Assembly: GCA_007741555.1 (NCBI GenBank)
Contig: CP036526.1
Span: 2,294,001-2,358,000 of the forward strand
From: Stieleria marina
GTDB taxonomy: Bacteria; Planctomycetota; Planctomycetia; Pirellulales; Pirellulaceae
Direction: 5' to 3'
Length of the DNA stretch: 64,000 nt
The number at the start of each line of letters is the position of its first letter. Position 1 is the first letter of the stretch. Shown one piece after another: positions 34,284 through 42,489 of this stretch. Made by a program: the position numbers and the translations under genes. The notes below the pieces were generated by a model. It did not search any database and was not told the DNA's origin. It saw nothing but the letters and a program-made list of their open reading frames with translations.

Positions 34284-35479
34284 CAGTTGCAGCGATTCAA
34301 TCGCATCCTGCTGAACCAAAGAATAAGACACGGCAGCCAAGCCGTCAGCAGCGGGATCAAGCCATAGGAACACGCCAAGTTTCTACGACGATCGATTCGT
34401 CGGCAGCAACGGGAGCCGATCCATCGGTGACACAGAAATCGAAAGGTGGCTATTTGTTTTCGCCACTAATTGATTGGTTGTTCGTCGCCAATGTTTTGTG
34501 GCCTTTGGTCTTGCTGGTCGATTGGGCGGGCGGAATGGATGCGCACGAAGGAATGCTGTTCTGGCAAATCTTTTTTGTCACGGCGCCCCATCGCTGGATC
34601 ACGATTGTCTTGGTGTCCGTCGATCACCATCGGTCCCAAGATCGGCGGTGGTTGTTTGCTTCGCTTGCGTTGGTGATTCTGGGGGCCTGTTTGGTCGTCC
34701 AATTTGGGACCGGATCACTTCTGTGTCTCGGTTTGATCGACTACGTGTGGAATGCTTGGCATTTCTCTTCGCAGCACCACGGGATTTTTCGCATTTATCA
34801 GCGTAAGGGGACGTTCCGCGAATCAAAGCTGGCGGGCTTGCTGCGAAAGGCTCTCTTCCGTGGTTTTATGCTCTACGTGATCGCAAGAGTCGCCGGCTTC
34901 GGTTGGAGCGATGGCGAGGGAATGGTCGATTCGTCGATAGCCGGTTTTGCCGGCGATACGTCGGCCGGTCAAATCAACGCCGTATCTGCGTTTGCCTCAG
35001 TCGATCTGTTGATGTTGGCGATTCCGTCTTATTTTGTCGTCACAGAGTTGGCACGACTTTGTGTGGCCAGAACGGCCAAAGTTGCCAGCGTAGTTTATTT
35101 GATCAGCGTGATGACTCTCTTTACGTCAATGCTGATGGCGGCGCACTTTCAAAATTCACATTTGGTCATTCAGTTGGCTGTCGCCTCCGCAATTTTTCAT
35201 TCGATGGAATACATGTCGATCGTGACGTGGACCGTTCGCAAGCCCGTTGCATCGCCCAAGGAAAATCCTCTCAGCCAATTGTCGCAGGCTTGGTTTTTGT
35301 TCCTGTGCTTCTTTGTGGTTGTAATCGGAGTGGGCAATTACATTCTGTCGCTTGGATTCGTTGAGTGGTGGGTGACAATCAACCTGATTGTTGCTTTTTG
35401 GCATTACTGTTTTGACGGGATCATTTGGAAACGTGGCCCAAAGCCAGGTGGAACCCCAGTGCCTACGAGTGGAACATGA
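34280..35479 (+). CDS. Polytopic membrane protein with His-rich loops
   Basis: 399 aa; no family recognised. The first ~60 residues are hydrophilic and the rest contains about eight hydrophobic segments (from SPLIDWLFVANVLWPLVLLV through VEWWVTINLIVAFWHY). Several His clusters sit at membrane edges: APHRWI, SVDHHRSQD, NAWHFSSQHHGIFRIY and FWHYCFDGIIWKRG. Such paired histidines could bind metal or haem b, which would suit electron exchange with the seven-haem cytochrome encoded immediately upstream, but this is inference. It overlaps both neighbours by ATGA. Confidence 0.8.
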   Translation: MTVAAIQSHPAEPKNKTRQPSRQQRDQAIGTRQVSTTIDSSAATGADPSVTQKSKGGYLFSPLIDWLFVANVLWPLVLLVDWAGGMDAHEGMLFWQIFFVTAPHRWITIVLVSVDHHRSQDRRWLFASLALVILGACLVVQFGTGSLLCLGLIDYVWNAWHFSSQHHGIFRIYQRKGTFRESKLAGLLRKALFRGFMLYVIARVAGFGWSDGEGMVDSSIAGFAGDTSAGQINAVSAFASVDLLMLAIPSYFVVTELARLCVARTAKVASVVYLISVMTLFTSMLMAAHFQNSHLVIQLAVASAIFHSMEYMSIVTWTVRKPVASPKENPLSQLSQAWFLFLCFFVVVIGVGNYILSLGFVEWWVTINLIVAFWHYCFDGIIWKRGPKPGGTPVPTSGT

Positions 35480-36678
35480 CGGCGGTTATTGGGCCTAGCA
35501 CATCACGTCAAAGTCTTGTCCGGCTCGCAATGTTGGCTGCCTGTGTGGTCTTTGGTGCGGGCTATTGGGGGCTGGATTTCGGCGATGGCGAATTGAAGAT
35601 CTTCGGTCGTTGGGATGTGCTAGCAGTCTGCACGCTGTCAGCTTTGCCGATCGCAGTGTTGATTGCTGGGCAAGTTGCTAGGCAATCTAAAGTGGTTCGC
35701 GGTATTGCGGGTGGCTTGTCGGCGATTGCGATTGTGTTGTGCGTTTACGCGGATGGTGATGCGGGAGCTTTATTGAGTGCGAGTCGCTTGAGCGTCTCTG
35801 CGTTTCATGGACTCCTGGCCGTTGCAGCGACAACGCTTGTCATTTCAGTCTTATCGGTTGTTCGTATCGGTAAAGACCGCGAATTGGGTTTGTCCTGTTC
35901 GCGCAGAGTCGGGCTTTTATTTGCCGTGATGGCGGTTGCCTTGCCGAGCGTCTACACGGACTCGGTATCCAAAACGATGACGAACCAATTGAATCGGGCT
36001 TTGTCAAATCAACGTACCGTAAAAGCAGCTGCCTACGCTAGAAAGTTGCGGCACCTCCGTCCGAGAGCCCGCATCGGCGACGTGGCGATTGCGACATTGA
36101 TTGAATCATTGCAGAGTCGCATTGCTGATCTGGAAGCGGTTGCTAGTCGCTCATTGTCACCGCGTTCGCCGGCTTCATCGCTTGCAAACCGTGTGACAGC
36201 CCTGGTTCAGTTGGAGCATCTTGATGAAGCCCTGATCGCCATCCGGCCTTTGCTTTCAGGGGACAAGTTTCATCCAGCGAGCTTTGATTTCTATGGTCTT
36301 TGTTTTCAACGTCTGGGTGATCCGGGGCAAAGTCTGATTGGTTATCAGATGGCGATTCAGTTCTGGGCAGATCAACCCGATTCGATTCAGAAACGTCAAA
36401 GTCTGGAGAGTGCTTGGAAAGGTGTTGCCTTTGCCGCACGTCAGCTAAGTAACCGAAGGATGGAAGAGCGAGCGTTTCACGAACTGCTGGCTGTTGCTCC
36501 GGCCGCGTCCAATCACCTTTTACTGGCTCAGTGTTACAAGGAACACCAGAAGATGGCATTGGCCGTCAAGCACGCAAAGCAAGCCGCTGCGATGGATCCG
36601 GCATTGCAGCCTCGCCTGGAGGCGATTTCGGCTTCGATTGCCCGGGACCACTTGGGATGTCTGGGCGGCGTGAAGTAG
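35476..36678 (+). CDS. Membrane protein with C-terminal TPR-like repeats
   Basis: 400 aa. I chose ATG 35476, overlapping the upstream stop by ATGA, over an upstream ATG that would add 17 poorly hydrophobic residues. About five hydrophobic segments occupy residues ~15-170 (LAMLAACVVFGAGYWGLDF, AVCTLSALPIAVLIAG, IAGGLSAIAIVLCVYA, LLAVAATTLVISVLSVV, VGLLFAVMAVALPSVYT). The remaining ~220 residues are helical and TPR-like, for example LVQLEHLDEALIAIRPLL and FQRLGDPGQSLIGYQMAIQ. As third gene of the coupled set with the seven-haem cytochrome and His-rich membrane protein, it may organise that complex. Function unknown. Confidence 0.78.
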   Translation: MTAVIGPSTSRQSLVRLAMLAACVVFGAGYWGLDFGDGELKIFGRWDVLAVCTLSALPIAVLIAGQVARQSKVVRGIAGGLSAIAIVLCVYADGDAGALLSASRLSVSAFHGLLAVAATTLVISVLSVVRIGKDRELGLSCSRRVGLLFAVMAVALPSVYTDSVSKTMTNQLNRALSNQRTVKAAAYARKLRHLRPRARIGDVAIATLIESLQSRIADLEAVASRSLSPRSPASSLANRVTALVQLEHLDEALIAIRPLLSGDKFHPASFDFYGLCFQRLGDPGQSLIGYQMAIQFWADQPDSIQKRQSLESAWKGVAFAARQLSNRRMEERAFHELLAVAPAASNHLLLAQCYKEHQKMALAVKHAKQAAAMDPALQPRLEAISASIARDHLGCLGGVK

Positions 36679-36709
36679 AGGCCCACGCTCAGACGCTTGA
36701 TGCGAGGAA

Positions 36710-37939
36710 TCAGTGTCGGCTGTTTTGATGCTCGCCGCGTTCAAAGACGACGTGTGCGCGACCAACCAGTAGCGGATCGACGGGGCCAATCGTTTCAATC
36801 GATTTGCCGGTGTACGGCAGCGAATGCAAAACGTATCGCATCGCATTGAGCCTCGCACGTTTCTTGCAGTCGGATTTGACGACCGTCCAAGGCGCGTCGG
36901 CGGTGTCGGTGTAGAAGAACATCGCTTCTTTTGCGCGAGTGTATTCCTCCCATTTGTCCAACGATGCCATGTCGACGGGCGAGAGTTTCCATTGTTTCAA
37001 AGGATGTTTCTCGCGTTCTTTGAATCTCCGCCGTTGTTCTTTGCGACTGACCGAGAACCAATATTTGATCATGTGAATGCCGCTGCGAGTCAGATTGCGT
37101 TCGAACTCGGGAGCTTGACGTACAAATTCGTTGTATTCGTCCGTGTCGCAAAATCCCATCACACGTTCAACACCGGCGCGGTTGTACCAAGACCGATCGA
37201 ATAGTGTGATCTCGCCAGCGGTTGGTAGATGTTCGACGTAACGTTGGAAATACCATTGGCCGCGTTCGCTGTCGGTCGGCTTGTCCAACGCGATCACGCG
37301 TGCACCGCGCGGGTTCAAGTGTTCCATGAACCGCTTGATTGTGCCGCCTTTGCCAGCCGCATCGCGGCCTTCAAACAAGATCACTAGTTTCTGGCCTGTC
37401 GCTCGAACCCACTGTTGCAGTTTCAGCAATTCGACTTGCAGATGGTACTTCTGTTTTTCGTAGCTCTTGCGCGTCATCAAGTTTTTGTACGGGTATCCAC
37501 CTTGTCGCCAGCGTGATGAGAGCACATCGTCTGGGCGCTGGGCTACCGACGGCAGGGCCATGCTGGGATTCTCCAACAGAGCCTGCCGCAGTGCTGCGGC
37601 ATCATCGATCGAAGTGCCGTCCAAGATGGCTTTCAGAACTTGCGTTAGCGTGTCAACGTCGTGAGGTGGCACCTCTTTGATGATATCTCTGACCGCGTTG
37701 ATTTTTGACTCTTGCGCGGCACTGATCGATTCGTCGACGACATACTTTTCGGTGGCCGAGGAGCTCGAAGTCGGAACGGTGTCGCCCAACGCTACCGCGC
37801 GCGGTTTCTTGACAGTCGCGGTTTGTTTCCCGTTGCGAGCTGACGCAGCGCTAGATCTTCTTGGGCCATCCCCCGCTTGCTTGGTACCGGGAGACTTTTT
37901 GCTTGTTCGCGACGATTTTGTTTTCTTCTTTGATGCCAT
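36710..37939 (-). CDS. ppk2: Polyphosphate kinase 2 family protein
   Basis: 409 aa. The Walker A is LFEGRDAAGKGGTIKRF (about 189-205), followed by NPRGARVIALDKPTDSERGQWYFQRY. The lid and Walker B region is TLFDRSWYNRAGVERVMGFC, then FSVSRKEQRRRFKER with conserved Arg residues. This is a class I PPK2 core, which transfers phosphate between polyphosphate and nucleoside diphosphates in the cytoplasm. The first ~70 residues are a Lys/Ser-rich disordered tail (KKKTKSSRTSKKS). ATG 37939 (MASKKKT) is preferred to the ORF's earliest ATG, eight codons upstream. Convergent with the TPR membrane gene, 31 bases away. Confidence 0.92.
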   Translation of the reverse strand: MASKKKTKSSRTSKKSPGTKQAGDGPRRSSAASARNGKQTATVKKPRAVALGDTVPTSSSSATEKYVVDESISAAQESKINAVRDIIKEVPPHDVDTLTQVLKAILDGTSIDDAAALRQALLENPSMALPSVAQRPDDVLSSRWRQGGYPYKNLMTRKSYEKQKYHLQVELLKLQQWVRATGQKLVILFEGRDAAGKGGTIKRFMEHLNPRGARVIALDKPTDSERGQWYFQRYVEHLPTAGEITLFDRSWYNRAGVERVMGFCDTDEYNEFVRQAPEFERNLTRSGIHMIKYWFSVSRKEQRRRFKEREKHPLKQWKLSPVDMASLDKWEEYTRAKEAMFFYTDTADAPWTVVKSDCKKRARLNAMRYVLHSLPYTGKSIETIGPVDPLLVGRAHVVFERGEHQNSRH

Positions 37940-38051
37940 GGTTCCCAAGTATAGAACCGGCACAACGAGAGTCCAATCGCATTTGAGCGGTCATTTGATT
38001 TTCGCGACCGTAGTGTGTCGCAGTGGCACAGTGTCAGCCAGAAAACTGGGG

Positions 38052-38423
38052 CTACTGCGGGTTTTTTGTCACCAGGTAGCTGCGATTTCCTCGGGTGACA
38101 TAGATTGCATCTTCGTCGAGTCGCTGACAATTTTCGACCAAGAATTCGATCAGCCGATCAAACTCGGCTTCGTTGTTGAAAGAAACTTCGAATCGCTCCA
38201 TTACATCATGAGCCATCTCGTTGTCTTGGTCGATCCAATAACCTTTCACCGGCGTGGGAGCTTGGGTGTAGGCCCGATAGCGGTGCATCAGGAATTCGTG
38301 GATGGTCGACCGAGCCGTTTGCGTACCATGATAAAAACGCGGGTCGTCCAATTTGTGCGAGGGAATGTAGAACACGGTCATGGTTCCCAAAGCCAGAATG
38401 TGCGGGGAATTCTTGGTGCCCAC
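38052..38423 (-). CDS. Conserved-looking small protein of unknown function
   Basis: 123 aa if it starts at GTG 38423, which has AAGGAG 7 bases upstream, a much better site than the ATG at 38519. The sequence (MGTKNSPHILALGTMTVFYIP start, then YHGTQTARSTIHEFLMHRYRA, KGYWIDQDNEMAHDVMERFEVSF and an EAIYVTRGNR-like end DEDAIYVTRGNRSYLVTK) is balanced and globular-looking. I do not recognise the family. No signal peptide or membrane segment is evident. Divergent from the YiiX-like hydrolase across 155 bases. Confidence 0.6.
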   Translation of the reverse strand: MGTKNSPHILALGTMTVFYIPSHKLDDPRFYHGTQTARSTIHEFLMHRYRAYTQAPTPVKGYWIDQDNEMAHDVMERFEVSFNNEAEFDRLIEFLVENCQRLDEDAIYVTRGNRSYLVTKNPQ

Positions 38424-38578
38424 GGGAAGGCTCCTTCGGTAAGAATGAAAAGGAAATGGGTAATCAGAGCGATTTTTGCACGCTTTGCCCACCCGGCCGG
38501 GCACTGAGTAAATAGTCAACGTTAGAATTTCGACTTTGACTGAGGGACGACTACCAAAACTGTTTCAGGAATCTGTGA

Positions 38579-39853
38579 ATGTGCGACCTTGAGCTTGAAC
38601 GAACTTCGCAAACCGTGCTTGACCTTGCCGATCACATGAATCGTTTGCGTGAAGACGCGGTGACGTTTCGCGATTCGTTTGCGACCGGCGATCGCGGCTA
38701 TTTCAGCCCGACGGAAGACGAACAGGTCACGCATCTTTGGGTTTCGTACCACCAGGCCAGAAATGCACTCCTGCAAGTGATCGATTCGATTCGGAGTAGC
38801 GTTGGAGAACCGACACAGGAGACGGCGGGTGAGTTTCTTGCGGCTTATGCGGCATCTGTTGTGCTGGTCGATGCAGCACGCACACTGCGAGATTTGTTTG
38901 GTGATGACGTAATCGTTCGGCGAAAGCTGAACGAGTCGTTTGATCTGTTTGGCATCGCCGAAGGCAGTTTTGACGCGGTCCAAATGTCACTGACGAATTT
39001 TTCCAATGCAATCGGGATCAAACGGGGTAATCGATTTTTTGATGAACATCTGACCGATCTGCATAAACTGGCTGACACGAATGAAACGTATCAGAAGCTA
39101 TTGGGAGTCATCGATTTCATCGGTGAGAAGACTCGCGTAGAACATCGCAGTTACATCAGAGCACGCGCCCGCGATCGCACGAAACATGTCGTCGACAAAG
39201 TGATTCAATCGGGATTGGTTCGTGCTGTGTATGCAATCCAGGAATGGGGCGGCCGTGTGGTGGGCCGTGTGAGTACGTCGCTTTCGCATGTGCCGCGAAT
39301 CCCGCTGGGCATCTGTGATGGAATTCGCGGCCTAATTCAGCCGGGCGATGTATTTGTGACGCGAAAAACTTACGCAGCGACTAACTACTTCCTGCCCGGT
39401 TACTGGCCTCATGCGGTGTTCTACATCGGCGGTGACGAAGTCGTCGAAGCACAGGCGGACGGAGTCCGTCGTCGGACGCTTGATTCGCCATTTTCAAACG
39501 ATGCAATCGTTGTGATTCGGCCAAAGTTAGACAAGTTGTTGTGTGCGGAAGCGGTTTCGCGAGCGACTTCGCATGTTGGCAAGCCGTACGACTTTGATTT
39601 CGATTTTACGCGAGGCGATCGGCTGGTTTGCACAGAGGTCGTCTATCGAAGTTTGGAAGGTCTGGGGGGGACGCAGTTTGTGCTGTCACGTCGAGCCGGT
39701 CGCGAAACACTTTCGGCGGAAGACCTGCTGAGGATGGCGATTTCGGGAGAGCGGTTTGAACAAGTCGCCGTTTTCTGCCCCGACCATGATGAGGGATTGC
39801 TCGTTGGCGCCGAAATGGATCGTATTCTTCGTGCGACGGTGGCCTGCGACTGA
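38579..39853 (+). CDS. YiiX/YebB-like NlpC/P60-superfamily cysteine hydrolase
   Basis: 424 aa. The first ~250 residues are helical with no recognised domain. The C-terminal ~170 residues have the YiiX-like permuted papain-fold pattern: LIQPGDVFVTRK at the start, GYWPHAVFYIGGDEVVEA with the catalytic His, VGKPYDFDFDFTRGDRLVCTEVVYRSL with the catalytic Cys in the C-T-E-V-V motif. Relatives hydrolyse amide or ester bonds in cell-wall peptides or lipids. No signal peptide is obvious, so the location is unclear. AGGA lies about 9 bases before the ATG. Confidence 0.8.
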   Translation: MCDLELERTSQTVLDLADHMNRLREDAVTFRDSFATGDRGYFSPTEDEQVTHLWVSYHQARNALLQVIDSIRSSVGEPTQETAGEFLAAYAASVVLVDAARTLRDLFGDDVIVRRKLNESFDLFGIAEGSFDAVQMSLTNFSNAIGIKRGNRFFDEHLTDLHKLADTNETYQKLLGVIDFIGEKTRVEHRSYIRARARDRTKHVVDKVIQSGLVRAVYAIQEWGGRVVGRVSTSLSHVPRIPLGICDGIRGLIQPGDVFVTRKTYAATNYFLPGYWPHAVFYIGGDEVVEAQADGVRRRTLDSPFSNDAIVVIRPKLDKLLCAEAVSRATSHVGKPYDFDFDFTRGDRLVCTEVVYRSLEGLGGTQFVLSRRAGRETLSAEDLLRMAISGERFEQVAVFCPDHDEGLLVGAEMDRILRATVACD

Positions 39854-40047
39854 ACAGCACAGAATTGCTGGTCAGAGCTTGCTGAGAAACCGGCGTTAAA
39901 GCGAAACGCTTTTGACGTCGTAGATTTGAATCGTCCCCGCGGAGTCCCTGCATGGAAGCGGAGTCACTGCACGGAATCCGTGCAGCACGCAATCTGTTAT
40001 CATCCCGTTTGGTTTTGGTTCTGTCCGAAGTTTTCTGGAATGCTGCG

Positions 40048-40875
40048 ATGAATGCCTTTCGATTGATGCCTGTTTTAACGTTTGCTGTTGTCTCAGTGGT
40101 TTTGGTTGGCTGCCAAGGGCAGGCGACCGTCGACACCGATACGACGACGGGGGCGAAAGAATCGGGGAATACGACTTCCGTCTCAGAAACCCCTACTGCT
40201 GAAACTCCCCAGGCTGTCGAGAGAAAAATTTTGTCGAACTACGAAGACTCCGTTTTGCGTCACGCCGTGTTTTTTAAGTTCAAGGAATCGACAACGGACG
40301 AAGACATCTTAAGCGTGACGGATGCGTTTGCGGCATTGCCAACGAAGATTCCTGAGATCATTGATTTTCAGTGGGGCGTGAACAACAGCCCTGAAAAGCT
40401 GGACGAAGGATTCACTCACTGTTTTCTTTTGACGTTTGCGGACGAAAAGGGCCGCGAAGTTTACTTGCCTCACGAAGCACACAAAGCATTCGGCGATGTT
40501 CTGCGGCCGCACATGGATGGCGTATTCGTCATCGACTATTGGGGTAAGGCTGGTGATTCAGGCATCAACAAAGAGCTGAAGCATGCGGTGTTCTTTAAAT
40601 TCCAGGACGACGCCGCGGCAGCTGATGTTGCGAAAGTCGAAGATGCGTTTGCGTCTTTACCAAGTAAAATCGATGCGATCAAAGCGTTTGAGTGGGGGAA
40701 GAACAACAGTCCGGAAAAGCATGATGGCGGATTCACTCACTGCTTTATGGTGACGTTTGATTCCGAAGAAGGCCGAGAAACCTACCTGCCCCACCCGGAT
40801 CACGAAGCGTTTGTCCAAGTGCTCAAGCCTGTGTTGGATAAAGTCCGCGTGCTGGATTTTTGGGAGACAAAATAG
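40048..40875 (+). CDS. Lipoprotein with two tandem Dabb (stress-responsive A/B barrel) domains
   Basis: 275 aa. MNAFRLMPVLTFAVVSVVLVGC is a signal peptide with lipobox L-V-G-C22. After a Thr/Glu-rich linker two Dabb domains follow, about 65-165 and 170-275. Each begins L(R/K)HAVFFKF and carries WG-x-NNSPEK, GFTHCF, then G-R-E-x-YLPH and H-x-AF. The copies are so alike (the NNSPEK and YLPH segments are identical) that a recent internal duplication is likely. Dabb domains form alpha/beta-barrel dimers; here two copies could form one barrel intramolecularly. The function of periplasmic forms is unknown. ATG 40048 was chosen because the longer frame's 32 extra residues break the signal. Confidence 0.88.
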   Translation: MNAFRLMPVLTFAVVSVVLVGCQGQATVDTDTTTGAKESGNTTSVSETPTAETPQAVERKILSNYEDSVLRHAVFFKFKESTTDEDILSVTDAFAALPTKIPEIIDFQWGVNNSPEKLDEGFTHCFLLTFADEKGREVYLPHEAHKAFGDVLRPHMDGVFVIDYWGKAGDSGINKELKHAVFFKFQDDAAAADVAKVEDAFASLPSKIDAIKAFEWGKNNSPEKHDGGFTHCFMVTFDSEEGRETYLPHPDHEAFVQVLKPVLDKVRVLDFWETK

Positions 40876-40893
40876 CCCCGTTTTTACAGGTTG

Positions 40894-42342
40894 CTATTTC
40901 AGCCAACTGGGCGGGGTTTTGAGTGAGCCGACGCGTAGGTTGGCGATCGAAACGTTTTTTTGAGTTGGCGTCGTTGAGCAAGCGAATGTGATTCCAAACG
41001 GCGTTTCGTTTTCCGTCAAATCGGCAAAGACTGTTCCCCGCAGTCCTTTCCCGCCAGCCTGGAGCACCCAATGAATCGCCTTGGCGTCTGTTTTGTCTCG
41101 GATCAAGAACAGTGACGATTGAGTTGCCTTGCCGCTCACTCTCAGATTGTCGATGTACTCTCGTTTTTCATCGAATCTTTGATCACGAGTTCGAACCGAA
41201 ATTCCACTTTTCGTTGAATGCAGCGTCACTTCGCGTTCACCGATCTTCAGTCCCACGACCACTTCGGGATCAATCTTAGGGATCAAGGTGGTAGCGATTG
41301 CGATGCCTTCGCCCATTGCAATTCGTTTCGAGGCCGCGACTAGATTTTGGTGGCGCTCATTTGCAGGGGCATTCTGCAGAAAAATTTTTCCGTTGCGAAC
41401 GGTGAATGACTTTTCTGTCAGGGTGACGTCGGCAAAAAAGGTCTCCAAGTTGTCGTTGAAAACATTTCTTTGCTGAAGGCCGTCCCACCAGTTCGGTGCC
41501 AATTTGCACGCAACCGCTTTCGTATGCTCTAACGTTTCGTCGGGCTGTTGATAGGAAAGACTGTCCACCGATCCGGAATTCATGAATTCCGTCATGTCCA
41601 AACCCTGCGGCCCAGAGAGTCCGGAAGTAGCAGGTTTAGCGTCGCTGCCCGACGGTGGTTTGCGCAGCGAAGACGCAGTCTTGGCCGTGCCAGCTTTGGG
41701 CCGTTGGTTGACTTTGCTCTGCGTCGCCAATTTTTGATTCGCTGAATCTTGCCGTGCTGAACTACTTGGGGGTGGTGAAAGTTCGGGCACCGAGGTGGCA
41801 CGCCGGCCACCATCACGATTGGCGAAAGCAAAAATGCCGACTGCGCATGCGAGTACCGAAGCGGATAACAAATGGTACTTGTACGCGTCCCATTGCGATG
41901 TGCGTCGTCGACTGGTCGATTTGCGTGATCTGGTGTCTGTTCCGCTGTCGTTGGGCGAGCCAGTCGATCCGACCGAAGTTTTGGCGGGCGATACCGAAAC
42001 GCTCTGCGCTGTTTGGCGGCTAGGGGCGACGTTGGAATCGTCTGGAGGGGCATCGTCGGGAGTCGAAAGCCATTGATCGTATTCGGTCTTGGCTGATTTG
42101 TTCAGCAGCGTGCGCCTCGCGACAGCCACTTCGCCAAGAAGGCGTTGAACGATTTTGCGATTGGGCCCCGCTGCGATTTGATGGAGATAGGCTGCGCGAG
42201 ACTTGGCGGCCGCGTCGATGGCAGATGCATCGTCCGAAAAATCGTCGACGCCCAGCAGCACATAGTGATTCGGTGGACAGTACTCCGCGGGAATGTCCAG
42301 CCACAATTGATATGGTTCGGGTGAGTCGGGAGAAGCATCCAT
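40894..42342 (-). CDS. Membrane protein with J-like N-terminal domain
   Basis: 482 aa. Residues ~22-92 resemble a degenerate J domain as found on many planctomycete proteins: NHYVLLGVDDFSDDASAIDAAA ... RLLGEVAVARRTLLNKSAKTEYDQWL. The HPD motif needed to stimulate Hsp70 is missing (the loop is HQIAAGPNRK). A Ser/Thr/Pro-rich linker and an Arg-rich stretch precede one hydrophobic segment (158-174). The ~200-residue C-terminus is beta-rich and of unknown family. It is the last gene of the leftward Hsp70-VWA-zinc ribbon set, 147 bases after the zinc-ribbon gene. Confidence 0.78.
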   Translation of the reverse strand: MDASPDSPEPYQLWLDIPAEYCPPNHYVLLGVDDFSDDASAIDAAAKSRAAYLHQIAAGPNRKIVQRLLGEVAVARRTLLNKSAKTEYDQWLSTPDDAPPDDSNVAPSRQTAQSVSVSPAKTSVGSTGSPNDSGTDTRSRKSTSRRRTSQWDAYKYHLLSASVLACAVGIFAFANRDGGRRATSVPELSPPPSSSARQDSANQKLATQSKVNQRPKAGTAKTASSLRKPPSGSDAKPATSGLSGPQGLDMTEFMNSGSVDSLSYQQPDETLEHTKAVACKLAPNWWDGLQQRNVFNDNLETFFADVTLTEKSFTVRNGKIFLQNAPANERHQNLVAASKRIAMGEGIAIATTLIPKIDPEVVVGLKIGEREVTLHSTKSGISVRTRDQRFDEKREYIDNLRVSGKATQSSLFLIRDKTDAKAIHWVLQAGGKGLRGTVFADLTENETPFGITFACSTTPTQKNVSIANLRVGSLKTPPSWLK

Positions 42343-42489
42343 GGAGTCTTGCTACTTGGTCCTGCAAGTCGAGAGCATTGGTGGTGAGAGACGTATTCTA
42401 TGCGATGGATGGTGTCTCCGTATCGGCTGAGAGTCATTTTCCGCGCTGCGAGCATCACGGTGATGTCGACGGGGTAAAGCAACGGGCAT

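Noticed and set aside
37677-38507. 276-aa plus-strand frame opposite PPK2 and the small gene
   Set aside because: It lies opposite two genes with good motifs, and its own sequence looks like an antisense shadow.
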